From NCBI GenBank assembly GCA_030430575.1, contig JAUIKF010000018.1, positions 1 to 64,000 of the forward strand: a stretch of DNA of 64,000 nt, in the 5' to 3' direction. Each line of letters starts with the position of its first letter. Positions within the stretch are counted from its first letter, which is position 1. Below, piece by piece: positions 18,079 to 27,625 of this stretch. Source of the stretch: Bacteroidia bacterium (lineage in GTDB: Bacteria; Bacteroidota; Bacteroidia; J057). A program made the position numbers and the translations under genes. The notes under the pieces are model-generated. The model worked only from the letters and a program-made list of their open reading frames with translations. It did no database searches and had not been told where the DNA came from.

Positions 18079-20079
18079 ATGAATCATTCACACCATCGCC
18101 AAGCGGCCTCCATGCAAGACCAGGCAGGGCATCATGATCACCATAAAATGATGATTGATGATTTTAAGAAGCGGTTTTGGGTTTCTCTGGGACTCACGTT
18201 GCCTATTCTCTTATTATCTCCGCTTATACAACAGTGGCTAGGGTTTTCTTGGCAATTCCCAGGAGATAAATTCGTGCTGTTTGCTTTGTCCAGCACCCTC
18301 TTTTTTTACGGTGGATTTCCTTTTCTAAAAGGCTTGGTCACAGAGCTGAGACAAAAGAATCCAGGGATGATGACCCTAATCGCTGTAGCCATTATTACTG
18401 CTTACACTTACAGCTCATCAGTTGTTTTTGGGTTGGAAGGAAAGACTTTTTTTTGGGAATTGGCGACCCTTATAGATGTGATGCTTTTGGGGCATTGGAT
18501 TGAAATGCGCTCAGTCCTAGGGGCTTCGCGTGCATTGGAAAAATTAGTAGATATGATGCCCAAGGAGGCACATTTGGTTCATGACGACCACATCATGGAA
18601 GTCTTGGTAAGTGAACTTAAGCGTGAAGATATTATTCTCATAAAACCAGGCGAGAAGATTCCTGCCGATGGCGAGATCATCGAGGGAAAAAGTTCACTTA
18701 ATGAACAAATGCTAACGGGAGAAAGCAAACCTGTCAGTAAGGATGTTGGTGACACTGTGATCGGAGGGGCCATCAATGGGACTGGCTCCTTAAAAGTACA
18801 GGTCAAGGGTATTGGCGAAGACAGTTATTTGGCCAAAGTGATCACAATGGTCCAAGAAGCCCAAGCACGAAAATCTCGCACCCAAAAGTTGGCAGATAAA
18901 GCGGCCTTTTGGCTGACAATTATTGCCCTTTCAGTAGGCGTCGGGACGCTTACGATCTGGTTGGCATTAGGCAAAGAATTTGCCTTTGCGCTCGAACGGA
19001 TGGTAACTGTTATGGTCATTTCCTGTCCTCATGCGCTAGGATTGGCTATCCCTCTTGTTACGGCGATTTCTACAGCAGTGTCAGCTCAAAATGGCATTTT
19101 GATCCGCAACCGAACAGCCTTTGAAAATTCTCGAAAAATAAATACCTTCGTTTTTGATAAAACTGGCACCCTTACAACAGGAGAATTCCGGGTAAATCGA
19201 TTTGCCAGCCTTGATGAGAAAGTTGACGAACTGGCACTCCTTGGTTTAGCGGCTGCCCTAGAAGCACATTCAGAGCATCCCATAGCTGAAGGTATTTTAA
19301 CTGAAGCCAAGGATTTGGGGGTAATAATTCCTAAGGCTACCCAATTTCAGGCACTTACAGGAAAAGGAATCGAAGCGCAGGTGGAGGGCAAATTAATACA
19401 GGTAGTTAGCCCTGGCTACCTACGAGATTTAGGCATTTCTATCTCTGAAGTTAATCAAAATGACGACGCTGAAACGATTGTCTTTGTCTTAGTTGAAAAT
19501 AACCTAGCTGGCTATATTTCATTAGCTGACCAGGTGAGGCCAGAAAGTGCAGAAGCGATACACACCCTGCAGAAAAATGGGATTCGGACGGTCATGCTGA
19601 CTGGAGATAATCAAGCCGTCGCCTTTTCAGTAAATAAAGGGCTGAATATGGATGAAGTTATTGCTGAAGTTCTTCCCCATGAGAAACTAGAAAAAATCAA
19701 GGCATTCCAAGCTCGTGGCGAATATGTGGCTATGACAGGAGATGGGGTAAATGATGCTCCAGCCCTTGCTCAAGCTGACGTCGGAATCGCAATTGGCAGT
19801 GGAACAGATGTCGCTGCTGAAATGGCTGATATTATTCTGGTGAATAGCAACCCAAAGGACATCACAAACTTGATCTTATTTGGAAAAGCTACTTACAATA
19901 AAATGATTCAAAACTTGGTCTGGGCTACTGCCTACAATGTGGTTGCGATCCCATTGGCAGCAGGCGTCCTGTATTCATGGAACATTATGATTTCTCCTGC
20001 TATTGGTGCTGCCTTGATGAGCCTTAGCACTGTGATTGTCGCGATTAATGCGCAGTTGTTAAAAAAAGAACTCCTATAA
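18079..20079 (+). CDS. copB: CopB-type copper/silver-translocating P-type ATPase
   Basis: A 666-residue P1B ATPase. A short His-rich N-terminus (NHSHHRQ, HHDHHK) replaces HMA domains. The TM6 motif is CPH (316-318, in ISCPHALGLAIPL), characteristic of the CopB subclass rather than CPC of CopA. Further motifs are the TGES loop, the phosphorylation site DKTGTLTTG (D360), HSEHPIAEGI, MLTGDN and GDGVNDAPAL. It exports copper ions from the cytoplasm to the periplasm, where the oxidase encoded 12 nt downstream and the Cus pump could take over. Confidence 0.93.
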   Translation: MNHSHHRQAASMQDQAGHHDHHKMMIDDFKKRFWVSLGLTLPILLLSPLIQQWLGFSWQFPGDKFVLFALSSTLFFYGGFPFLKGLVTELRQKNPGMMTLIAVAIITAYTYSSSVVFGLEGKTFFWELATLIDVMLLGHWIEMRSVLGASRALEKLVDMMPKEAHLVHDDHIMEVLVSELKREDIILIKPGEKIPADGEIIEGKSSLNEQMLTGESKPVSKDVGDTVIGGAINGTGSLKVQVKGIGEDSYLAKVITMVQEAQARKSRTQKLADKAAFWLTIIALSVGVGTLTIWLALGKEFAFALERMVTVMVISCPHALGLAIPLVTAISTAVSAQNGILIRNRTAFENSRKINTFVFDKTGTLTTGEFRVNRFASLDEKVDELALLGLAAALEAHSEHPIAEGILTEAKDLGVIIPKATQFQALTGKGIEAQVEGKLIQVVSPGYLRDLGISISEVNQNDDAETIVFVLVENNLAGYISLADQVRPESAEAIHTLQKNGIRTVMLTGDNQAVAFSVNKGLNMDEVIAEVLPHEKLEKIKAFQARGEYVAMTGDGVNDAPALAQADVGIAIGSGTDVAAEMADIILVNSNPKDITNLILFGKATYNKMIQNLVWATAYNVVAIPLAAGVLYSWNIMISPAIGAALMSLSTVIVAINAQLLKKELL

Positions 20080-20091
20080 AAATGGATTACA

Positions 20092-21792
20092 ATGAGAAAA
20101 TTGATGCTTTTTACCTTGGCTATAATTCCTTTAATGAGTATAGCGCAAAACCCACTCTTGATTCCCGATACATTATCTGGGAGGGCCATCAACCTCACAC
20201 TTCAAAATGGCCAAGTTCCATTTTACGGAGGAATAAATACACAGACCATTGGGTATAATCAAGCCATTTTGGGCCCAACTTTAATGCTCAATAAGGGAGA
20301 TAGTGTCACCATAAATGTCTCCAATATATTGGCTGAACCTACTACGCTCCATTGGCATGGACTCCATGTATCGTCTGACAATGACGGTGGGCCCCATACG
20401 GTCATTGATACAGGAAAAACGTGGTCCCCGTCATTCGGTGTTTTGGATAATGCGGCTACCTACTGGTACCATCCCCATTTACATGAACATACCGAAGAGC
20501 AAGTTACCAAAGGAGGGGCAGGCTTTATTATTGTCAGGGATAATGATGAAAAGAAAATCATCTTGCCAAGGACTTACGGTATAGATGATTTTCCAATTGC
20601 TGTTCAGTCAAGAGGTTTTGATGGAAGTGGTCAGTTTCTGATCAATACAGCTTTGGACACAGCTATACTGTGTAACGGCACTGTGAATGCTTTCCTTGAC
20701 CTGCCAGCTCAGGTAGTGCGTTTGCGGCTGCTTAATGGCGCTACTGAACGGGTCTTAAATTTAGGTTTTCAAGGAAATTTGGGATTTCATCAAATTGCTA
20801 CTGATGGAGGTCTATTAGATGCTCCTGTTCCCCTTACCCGTCTTAGGTTGGTTCCTGGAGAGCGGGCTGAGATTTTGGTGGATTTATCTACCCACCTAGG
20901 AAGTACGATCAATTTGATGAGTTTTTCATCTGAATTACCCAGAGGTACTTATGGCGCTGCCAACCCAAGCGTTATGCCCGTAGGTTCTATTCCTGGATAT
21001 ACCATGAACCCTTTGAATGGGAGTGATTTTAAGGTATTACAATTGCAAGTTATCTCATCTACCCCGAATCCTGTCACGTCTATTCCAGCTACTCTTATCG
21101 TAAATGCTCCTTGGTCCACTTTAAATGTAGATACCACTCGGAACATCACTTTTCAACCTGCTCAAATGGGACCCACGGGGATGGTCAACGGTCCATTTGT
21201 GCTTAATGGACGAGGCTTTGATATGGGTTTTATTAACCAAAAAATACCGCTCAATAACACTGAAATTTGGGAATTGACCAATAGTACTGCCATCGCTCAT
21301 CCCTTTCATATACACGATGTCCAGTTTTATATTTTGGAAATAAATGGGGCTGCTCCTCCCACTAATATGTTAGGAAAAAAAGATGTTGTTCTAGTGCCGC
21401 CAATGGGAGGTACGGTACGATTCATAACTAAATTTGAAGATTTTGCCAATAGCAATACACCCTATATGTACCATTGTCATATGCTTAGTCATGAAGATGA
21501 AGGGATGATGGGGCAGTTCATTGTATTTGACAACACTACAAGTGTAGATGCACCAAACGTAACCCTGGTCTCTCTATTTCCTAATCCGACATCTGGCAAA
21601 ATCACCCTTAAGGGCCTCGACCAGTCGACGATTAAATTATTCAATGCGCAAGGGAAGCTATTAAGGATGCGATTAGCCACTAATGCGGAGGAGGAAATTA
21701 ACCTAAATGACTATCCTGATGGCGTCTACTTTTTGCATGTGTCGACCGCCAAGGCCAGGTGGAGCTATAAGGTAATAAAGATCGCTAAATGA
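20092..21792 (+). CDS. Multicopper oxidase with T9SS sorting domain
   Basis: A 566-residue three-cupredoxin oxidase of the CueO/CotA type. All copper ligands are visible: HWHG (H87), WYHPHLH (H127, H129), HPFHIHD (403-408) and HCHMLSHEDEGM (H461, type-1 Cys C462, H463). Signal peptide 1-19. Instead of ending after the third domain it carries a type A T9SS sorting domain (VSLFPNPTSGKITL ... GVYFLHVSTA), so it is exported to the cell surface or medium. Probable role: oxidation of toxic Cu(I) to Cu(II) using oxygen, outside the outer membrane. Co-transcribed with copB. Confidence 0.92.
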   Translation: MRKLMLFTLAIIPLMSIAQNPLLIPDTLSGRAINLTLQNGQVPFYGGINTQTIGYNQAILGPTLMLNKGDSVTINVSNILAEPTTLHWHGLHVSSDNDGGPHTVIDTGKTWSPSFGVLDNAATYWYHPHLHEHTEEQVTKGGAGFIIVRDNDEKKIILPRTYGIDDFPIAVQSRGFDGSGQFLINTALDTAILCNGTVNAFLDLPAQVVRLRLLNGATERVLNLGFQGNLGFHQIATDGGLLDAPVPLTRLRLVPGERAEILVDLSTHLGSTINLMSFSSELPRGTYGAANPSVMPVGSIPGYTMNPLNGSDFKVLQLQVISSTPNPVTSIPATLIVNAPWSTLNVDTTRNITFQPAQMGPTGMVNGPFVLNGRGFDMGFINQKIPLNNTEIWELTNSTAIAHPFHIHDVQFYILEINGAAPPTNMLGKKDVVLVPPMGGTVRFITKFEDFANSNTPYMYHCHMLSHEDEGMMGQFIVFDNTTSVDAPNVTLVSLFPNPTSGKITLKGLDQSTIKLFNAQGKLLRMRLATNAEEEINLNDYPDGVYFLHVSTAKARWSYKVIKIAK

Positions 21793-21972
21793 TCCTTTTG
21801 GTTTTTCAATAGCGTTCTTCATGGATTAGATGTATCCACAGTTAGCCAGATGAGTGTGCCCTTGGGACAAACCATTACAGGCGTTGTTCTAACGTTCGCC
21901 TTAGGAGGGATAAGCGGGTTTCTTATTGGAACGATATACAATATGGGAAAAAGACCTCTTGAACATTTCTGA
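21793..21972 (+). pseudogene. Remnant of a small membrane protein (DUF5676-like)
   Basis: Reading on in the same frame after the oxidase stop gives 59 codons to a TGA at 21970-21972. They encode a hydrophobic C-terminal fragment (FFNSVLHGLDVS ... TITGVVLTFALGGISGFLIG ... IYNM). It has the composition and spacing of DUF5676-type small membrane proteins, but there is no start codon at its natural N-terminus, only an internal ATG (21850). It looks like the tail of a gene whose front was lost where the oxidase gene now ends. Assignment to that family is from memory and not certain. Confidence 0.4.
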
Positions 21973-22023
21973 GTTTTTTCATTATCGTTTTTGCTTTGGC
22001 AAATATCAAAAAGGTCCATATAC

Positions 22024-22614
22024 ATGAATAAAGCAGACACAACACAAATAGCCGTCAAAAACATGGTTTGCAGCCGGTGCATACGGGTGGTGAAAGAAGA
22101 TTTGGAAAAACACGGATTTGTGATTGAATCCATATCATTGGGGCAAGTTATCCTATCTGGAACCCCTTCTGAAGAAGCCGTGGCAACGATAAAAAAAACG
22201 TTAGAAGCTAGCGGATTTGAAATGATTGAGGGAAGTCAACAAAAACTGATTGAGTTGGTCAAAACAAGCATCATCCAGCATATTTATATGAAAAAAGAGA
22301 AGCCTGACCATCTAAACTTTTCAGATTTTTTGGCTTTAGAGACTGGAACAAGTTATTCCAATTTGAGTAGGCTATTCTCTACAACAGAAGGACTGACTAT
22401 CGAGAAATACATTATCCTTCAAAAGATAGAGCGTGTTAAAGAACTCTTAGTGTATGGAGAACAAAACCTGAGTGAAATTGCCTTTGATCTTGGCTATAGT
22501 AGTGTGGCCCATCTTTCAGGCCAATTCAAAAAAGTAACTGGTCTTTCGCCTACTGGATTTAAACAATTGATAGCGCCACGTCGCCAACCCTTAGACAAAT
22601 TGACTGAGGAGTAA
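22024..22614 (+). CDS. AraC-family regulator with N-terminal HMA-like metal sensor
   Basis: A 196-residue protein. Residues about 5-70 look like an HMA fold with the motif NMVCSRCIRVV (CxxC), the rest is an AraC-type double helix-turn-helix (FSDFLALETGTSYSNLSRLF ... LSEIAFDLGYSSVAHLSGQFKKVTGLSPTGFKQ). Fusing a soft-metal-binding CxxC domain to AraC suggests direct Cu(I) or Hg(II) sensing. ATG 22024 is chosen; an upstream in-frame alternative start at 21991 lacks support. It stands alone before the HMA-MauE gene and is the likely activator of part of the rightward arm (inferred). Confidence 0.87.
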   Translation: MNKADTTQIAVKNMVCSRCIRVVKEDLEKHGFVIESISLGQVILSGTPSEEAVATIKKTLEASGFEMIEGSQQKLIELVKTSIIQHIYMKKEKPDHLNFSDFLALETGTSYSNLSRLFSTTEGLTIEKYIILQKIERVKELLVYGEQNLSEIAFDLGYSSVAHLSGQFKKVTGLSPTGFKQLIAPRRQPLDKLTEE

Positions 22615-22686
22615 CATACAAAATAATAGAAATTATCATCAAAAAGGGATAACACAACATTGAAGATTTAACATGATTTTTGAAGT

Positions 22687-23433
22687 ATGAACGATAAAAT
22701 CACGAAAGAGACCTTCACAATCACTGGAATGACCTGCGATGGCTGTGTAAATCGTGTTAAACAGGCTCTTTCCCAAATTGCCGAAATCATTACGATAGAT
22801 ATAAGCCTTGCAAATGGTGAGCTTGTCTTAGAATCTAAGAATGAAATACCCTTTGATACGCTCAAACAAGCGGTGAGTAATGCTGGTAACTATACGCTTT
22901 CCAAAAGCCACAAAGTAGACGTTCTTCCTTCGGCAATTAAAGAAGTACCTCCGATCTACAAACGGCTTTTCCCGTTATTTTTAGTTTTTAGCTATCTAAT
23001 TGGGTTTGTGGTTTTGAGACAGACAATCAATGGAGAATGGGATACCCCAGATGCTATGCGATCCTTTATGGGAAGCTTCTTTATTGTATTCTCTTTCTTC
23101 AAATTTCTGGACATTCGAGGGTTTGCCTATTCCTTTTCATCCTATGACCCCATTGCAAAACGTTGGTTAGGCTACGGTTATCTGTATCCTTTTATAGAGC
23201 TAATATTAGGCATATCCTATATCTCAGAAGTGAATCCGCTAATAACCAATGTAGCGACTTTGTTGATTTTGTCTTTGGGAACCATAGGGGTAGTAGATAC
23301 CCTGCGAAAGAGAGAGAATATCAAATGTGCCTGCTTGGGAACCATTTTCAACCTTCCGATGACAAAAGTCACTCTAATAGAAAATGGACTTATGATCATG
23401 ATGGCCTTATTGGCGATATTATACATGGTATAA
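22687..23433 (+). CDS. HMA domain fused to MauE-like membrane protein
   Basis: A 248-residue membrane protein. An N-terminal HMA domain (GMTCDGCVNRV) is followed by four or five TM segments of the MauE/DoxX superfamily (RLFPLFLVFSYLIGFVV ... YGYLYPFIELILGISYI). The C-terminus has CACLGTIFNLPMTKVTLIENGLM. The protein at 36272-36997 in the mobile element has the same architecture and the same C-terminal motif, CACLG.xF.LPMT.VTL. MauE-type proteins assist disulfide formation; here the CxxC-like CACLG may link metal and thiol chemistry (inferred). Confidence 0.85.
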   Translation: MNDKITKETFTITGMTCDGCVNRVKQALSQIAEIITIDISLANGELVLESKNEIPFDTLKQAVSNAGNYTLSKSHKVDVLPSAIKEVPPIYKRLFPLFLVFSYLIGFVVLRQTINGEWDTPDAMRSFMGSFFIVFSFFKFLDIRGFAYSFSSYDPIAKRWLGYGYLYPFIELILGISYISEVNPLITNVATLLILSLGTIGVVDTLRKRENIKCACLGTIFNLPMTKVTLIENGLMIMMALLAILYMV

Positions 23434-23494
23434 CCCGTTATTTTGCCTGAAACGGGTTGGACAATTGCGACAGAATGCGTATTTTTGAGTACTT

Positions 23495-23878
23495 ATGCTC
23501 AGGCAACTGCTTCATATTTCTCTTTCTGCTTTATTGCTGTTTTCAACAACAGGAATTAGCATAAAACAGCATTACTGTATGGGGGAGCTACAGTATGCCA
23601 GCCTCAATATCTGGGCTCCACCCTGCTGTGGCGATGATTCTGAGATGAAGCCTAATTGCTGCAAAGATGTTTTTACTCATCATCAATTAGAGGATGAATA
23701 TCAAGGGCTAGACATTATTCAGATTGTCTCTCCTGAGCAGCAAACATACCTCCCTTTTTTGTTCCCAATTAAAATAGTGGAACCCTATCCTGTATTGGTC
23801 ACTCCCCATTACTGTCAGTACAAACCTCCCCTTATTTTCGATGATGTGCGCATCCGCGTACAGTCTTTATTAATTTGA
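23495..23878 (+). CDS. HYC_CC_PP family small exported protein (second copy)
   Basis: A 127-residue protein with ATG start and signal segment (LLHISLSALLLFSTTGISI). Family marks in order are HYC (about 26-28), CC pairs (PPCCGDD and PNCCKD) and YKPPLIF near the C-terminus. It shares the pattern with the protein at 8217-8645, so the island has two. It follows the HMA-MauE gene by about 60 bp and is followed by about 145 bp of non-coding DNA. Copper binding is inferred from context. Confidence 0.82.
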   Translation: MLRQLLHISLSALLLFSTTGISIKQHYCMGELQYASLNIWAPPCCGDDSEMKPNCCKDVFTHHQLEDEYQGLDIIQIVSPEQQTYLPFLFPIKIVEPYPVLVTPHYCQYKPPLIFDDVRIRVQSLLI

Positions 23879-24023
23879 TTTCAAACTGACTAAACGAGCA
23901 CATGTTACTTTTCGGTAATATGTGCTCGTCGCTATATTCCTAATGGATTTATTCCTAACAGGAGGGACAAATGGTATTGTCTCAGTTTTCAAAGGCAAAT
24001 CAACAACACTAATCTAATTTAAA

Positions 24024-26354
24024 ATGAAAAAAGTACTTTTACTCTTAACTGCTATTGTGCTGCTAAGTGGGCAAACAGTCTTTTCCCAGTATTATTATTT
24101 GACGAAAAGCAATCCTGGAGAGAATCCTGGCGGGCTGAATACAGATGGTGCATTGCCTGTCGGTGGGGGTCTTCCTGGCGGATGGGCTACGATTCTGTCA
24201 GGTGCCAATCCAATAGGAACATATTCTGCGAATCGAGTTGTCCCGTTTGCATTCAATTTCATCGGCGTCACTCTAAATCAGTACAAAGTGTCCAATACAG
24301 GGGTATTGACCTTTGACGTAAATACTGCCGTAACGCCCAATGCCACTAATACGGCATTACCTTCTGTTTCTATCCCAAGCCTTGCGATCTGTATTTGGGG
24401 CATAGAAGGTTCTGGCAATGATGACAATATTGTTACCAAGACCTTTGGAGATGCCCCCAATCGGCAACATTGGATCATGTTTTCTTCCTATACGCTCAAT
24501 GGGTTCTGGACTTATTGGGCTATCGTATTGGAAGAAACTACTAATAAAATCTATTTGGTGGATCAGCGGCACCAATCTGGAATTACAGGGGGACTCACTT
24601 TAGGCATACAGATTGATCCAACAACCGCCTATCAGGTAAAGGAATCTCCTAATGTACAACCAATGGCAGGCACTAATGCTAGTGCGAGTGACAATATCTA
24701 TTATGAATTCCTTCAAGGTACTCAAGCAGACTATGATTTTAGAGCCGTCCACCTTGAAATGCCTCAATTTGCGAGTATTACTGCGGCACCTTTTGATATT
24801 AGTGGTGCGCTCACCAATCGTGGCGCGACCACTATTACATCTCTTGACTTGAATTATCTAGTCAACGGGGGAAATATTGTGACAGAGTCAATCACTGGAC
24901 TCAACTTGATTTCTGGAAATGACTACCATTTTGCGCACAGCACTGCTTGGAATCCTGCCAGTCCAGGCAACTATTCTATTGAAGTATGGGCAACTAACCT
25001 CAATGGACAAGCAGATGAAAACCCTGGAGATGACACCCTCAGACAAACAATAGAGATTTCAGATGTGATTCCCAACCTGATTGATCAGTATATAAATGGT
25101 TATAAGGATACCATCCTAGGAACAGCAGCTGATGGATTAGATGATCCTAAAGACCTAGATTTTCATCCTGCACTCAACAGGTCTGAACTTTGGGTGGTCA
25201 ATCACAAGACAGAAAACTCAGGAGGGACAACTGTCACCTACTCGAAAGCAGGTCAGCCTGGTCAGAAATCTCTTTTAAGACAAGATGGAAATGCCTGGCA
25301 TTTTATGTCATTGCCTACAGGAATTGCTTTTAGTAATAATGGAAATTTTGCCACTTCTCCTGGAGTATTCGATGCCAATCACAATGGCGGAGCACCCTTC
25401 ACGGGCCCCTCTTTATGGTCAAGCGATCCTAATATCTATGCGCGTCCGTCAGGCGGAAATGGAAGCCATTTGGATATGCTTCACCAAAGTCCTTTATGTA
25501 TGGGGATAGCGCATGAAATTGACAACGCCTTCTGGGTGTTTGATGCCAACCAGAACGACATTGTTAGATATGACTTTGTCGATGATCACGGACCCGGTAA
25601 TGATGACCATTCCGATGCTAGAGTTCGTCGGTTTCCGATACCTGTAAGGCGCATCAATGGAGAGATCCCCTGCCATCTTGAGTTAGATAAATCAAGTGGT
25701 TGGCTTTATATAGCAGATAATGGTAACAGGCGAATCGTGAGACTGGATATCAATTCTGGGACCGCAGGTAGTACTCCTTCCTTTGGCCCTTATGAACCAT
25801 TAGCAGAATATGTAAACATGACAGGAATTACCTGGGAAAACTACATTGATTCAGGGTTGGTACAGCCTTCAGGGATTGATGTGATTGAAGATCGCCTACT
25901 TGTCTCAGACCACAGCAACGGAGACATCATTATCTATAACATATCTGGAGCAAGTCCTGTTGAGTTAGGTCGAATCCAAACGGGCGCGCCAGGTATCATG
26001 GGCATAACGGTAGGGCCTGAAGGAAATATTTGGTATGTCAATGGCCTCAAGCATGAGCTACACAAAGTAACGCCTGTATTAAATACAGCGATTGACAAAT
26101 CGCTCCTTGCGCAAAGCTTTAGTATCTATCCTAATCCTTCTGATGGAAAGTTTACGATTGAAAGCCCCCATTTGCCTAATCCTTCTTACCACCTGACAAT
26201 CACCAATCTGCTGGGTCAAACTATTCTAGAAGATGAGGTGAAAAACAATCCTAAAAAGACCTATGAGCTAGCCTCACTTGATGTAGGGGTCTATTTTGTG
26301 ATTATTTCTGTAAATGACAGAAGGATTGTTAAGCGGATGGTCATTGATAAATAA
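24024..26354 (+). CDS. Secreted beta-propeller protein with T9SS sorting domain
   Basis: A 776-residue exported protein: signal peptide 1-22 (ends TVFSQ), a beta-rich region with a CARDB-like segment (about 245-345, SPGNYSIEVWATNLNGQADENPGDD), then an NHL/SMP-30-like propeller region (GWLYIADNGNRRIVRLDINSG; VQPSGIDVIEDRLLVSDHSNGDI), and a type A T9SS sorting domain (FSIYPNPSDGKFTIES ... GVYFVIISVNDRR). Function unknown; it may bind or process a ligand at the cell surface. It leads a group of secreted genes ending in the MbnP/peroxidase set. Confidence 0.8.
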   Translation: MKKVLLLLTAIVLLSGQTVFSQYYYLTKSNPGENPGGLNTDGALPVGGGLPGGWATILSGANPIGTYSANRVVPFAFNFIGVTLNQYKVSNTGVLTFDVNTAVTPNATNTALPSVSIPSLAICIWGIEGSGNDDNIVTKTFGDAPNRQHWIMFSSYTLNGFWTYWAIVLEETTNKIYLVDQRHQSGITGGLTLGIQIDPTTAYQVKESPNVQPMAGTNASASDNIYYEFLQGTQADYDFRAVHLEMPQFASITAAPFDISGALTNRGATTITSLDLNYLVNGGNIVTESITGLNLISGNDYHFAHSTAWNPASPGNYSIEVWATNLNGQADENPGDDTLRQTIEISDVIPNLIDQYINGYKDTILGTAADGLDDPKDLDFHPALNRSELWVVNHKTENSGGTTVTYSKAGQPGQKSLLRQDGNAWHFMSLPTGIAFSNNGNFATSPGVFDANHNGGAPFTGPSLWSSDPNIYARPSGGNGSHLDMLHQSPLCMGIAHEIDNAFWVFDANQNDIVRYDFVDDHGPGNDDHSDARVRRFPIPVRRINGEIPCHLELDKSSGWLYIADNGNRRIVRLDINSGTAGSTPSFGPYEPLAEYVNMTGITWENYIDSGLVQPSGIDVIEDRLLVSDHSNGDIIIYNISGASPVELGRIQTGAPGIMGITVGPEGNIWYVNGLKHELHKVTPVLNTAIDKSLLAQSFSIYPNPSDGKFTIESPHLPNPSYHLTITNLLGQTILEDEVKNNPKKTYELASLDVGVYFVIISVNDRRIVKRMVIDK

Positions 26355-26365
26355 TTGAATTTAAA

Positions 26366-27583
26366 ATGTTTAAACCAGTTATTTCTTTTTGGCTCTTAAC
26401 CGTAAGCCTGTGTACTTTTTGGGGCTGTGATCAGGAACGAAATACCTCAAGGTTCACACTTCAAGAACTCAATAGCCCCGCAGCTGCTATGAGCGAAGAA
26501 CCCAACCTCTTTGTAGGAGGTGATGGGCGCATGTACCTGAACTGGGTTGAAATAGACACTACAGGACATGCGGAGCTGAAGTTTTCGGTATATGAAAAAG
26601 GTGTTTGGCAGGCACCCCGTCAGATAGCCGAAGGAAATGACTGGTTTGTCAATTGGGCGGATTATCCGGCGATGGCAGTGGATGCCAAGGGCAATATGGT
26701 GGCCTCGTACTTGGCCAAAAGCAGCCCTGCGACCTACGCGTATGGGGTATGGGTCACTGCTTCACACGATGGCGGAAAGACCTGGTCTGACGCTATAAAA
26801 TTGCATGACGATACCACTCATACTGAGCATGGGTTTGTCTCGATGATCGCTCAGCCAGATTCAGGGTTTTTGGCGATTTGGCTGGATGGCCGCCAGACAG
26901 CTGCCAAGGGTCCCATGAATGTCAGGGCTGCCTTTCTTTCGCCAAACCTCACAAAAACGGGCGAAACAGTCTTGGACGACCGTGTCTGCGACTGTTGCCA
27001 GACGACTGTTGCTTGGACTAAAGCAGGGCCTGTGGCCTTGTTTCGAGACCGAAGCGAAACAGAGCTGCGCGACATGGCGATTGCCAGATTTGAGCAAGGG
27101 CGATGGAGCAGTTCTCGCATCATTCATAATGACAATTGGACCATCAACGGATGCCCCGTGAATGGTCCACGCTCAGATGCCTTGGACAGCTTGCTAGCGG
27201 TGGCTTGGTTCACCATGGCTGACGGCAAGGCAGCCGTGAAGTGCATCGCTTCGCGTGATGCTGGGAAGACTTTTGGAGCGCCTATTCTCTTGGCCGAAGG
27301 CCAAATCATGGGCCGCGTGGACATCGTCCTATTAGATGCTGACCATGCAGTGGGCAGTTGGATGGAAATGGCAGAAGAAAAAGCCTTGATCAAGGCTGCA
27401 AAAATAGACCTTAACACATTCTCAGTTGACGAAATGGCCATTTCGTCAACCAGTTCTTTACGAGACAGTGGCTTCCCGCAAATCTGCCTTTGGCAAAGCG
27501 AACTCTATTTCGCCTGGACGGATGTTAGTGAAGGCTTACAAGTCCGATTTGCTACATTAAAAAACTTCTCTACACAATTTTGA
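26366..27583 (+). CDS. Sialidase-like six-bladed propeller lipoprotein
   Basis: A 405-residue lipoprotein (signal peptide with lipobox TFWGC, Cys about 20). It shows BNR/Asp-box motifs: SHDGGKTWSDAI (about 131) and SRDAGKTFGAPI (about 293), the mark of sialidase-fold propellers. A DDRVCDCCQTTVAW segment (about 196-210) adds three close Cys, unusual for a sialidase and a possible metal or heme contact. It begins 11 nt after the T9SS propeller gene and precedes mbnP, so it is probably part of the same unit. Enzymatic sialidase activity should not be assumed. Confidence 0.72.
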   Translation: MFKPVISFWLLTVSLCTFWGCDQERNTSRFTLQELNSPAAAMSEEPNLFVGGDGRMYLNWVEIDTTGHAELKFSVYEKGVWQAPRQIAEGNDWFVNWADYPAMAVDAKGNMVASYLAKSSPATYAYGVWVTASHDGGKTWSDAIKLHDDTTHTEHGFVSMIAQPDSGFLAIWLDGRQTAAKGPMNVRAAFLSPNLTKTGETVLDDRVCDCCQTTVAWTKAGPVALFRDRSETELRDMAIARFEQGRWSSSRIIHNDNWTINGCPVNGPRSDALDSLLAVAWFTMADGKAAVKCIASRDAGKTFGAPILLAEGQIMGRVDIVLLDADHAVGSWMEMAEEKALIKAAKIDLNTFSVDEMAISSTSSLRDSGFPQICLWQSELYFAWTDVSEGLQVRFATLKNFSTQF

Positions 27584-27625
27584 AGCACTCTTTTTACAAA
27601 TTTCATTACTAACCCTTTTTTAATC

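Noticed and set aside
21819-22133. 104-codon minus-strand frame between the oxidase and the AraC gene
   Set aside because: It overlaps the AraC start and the hydrophobic remnant on the plus strand, with no recognisable motif.
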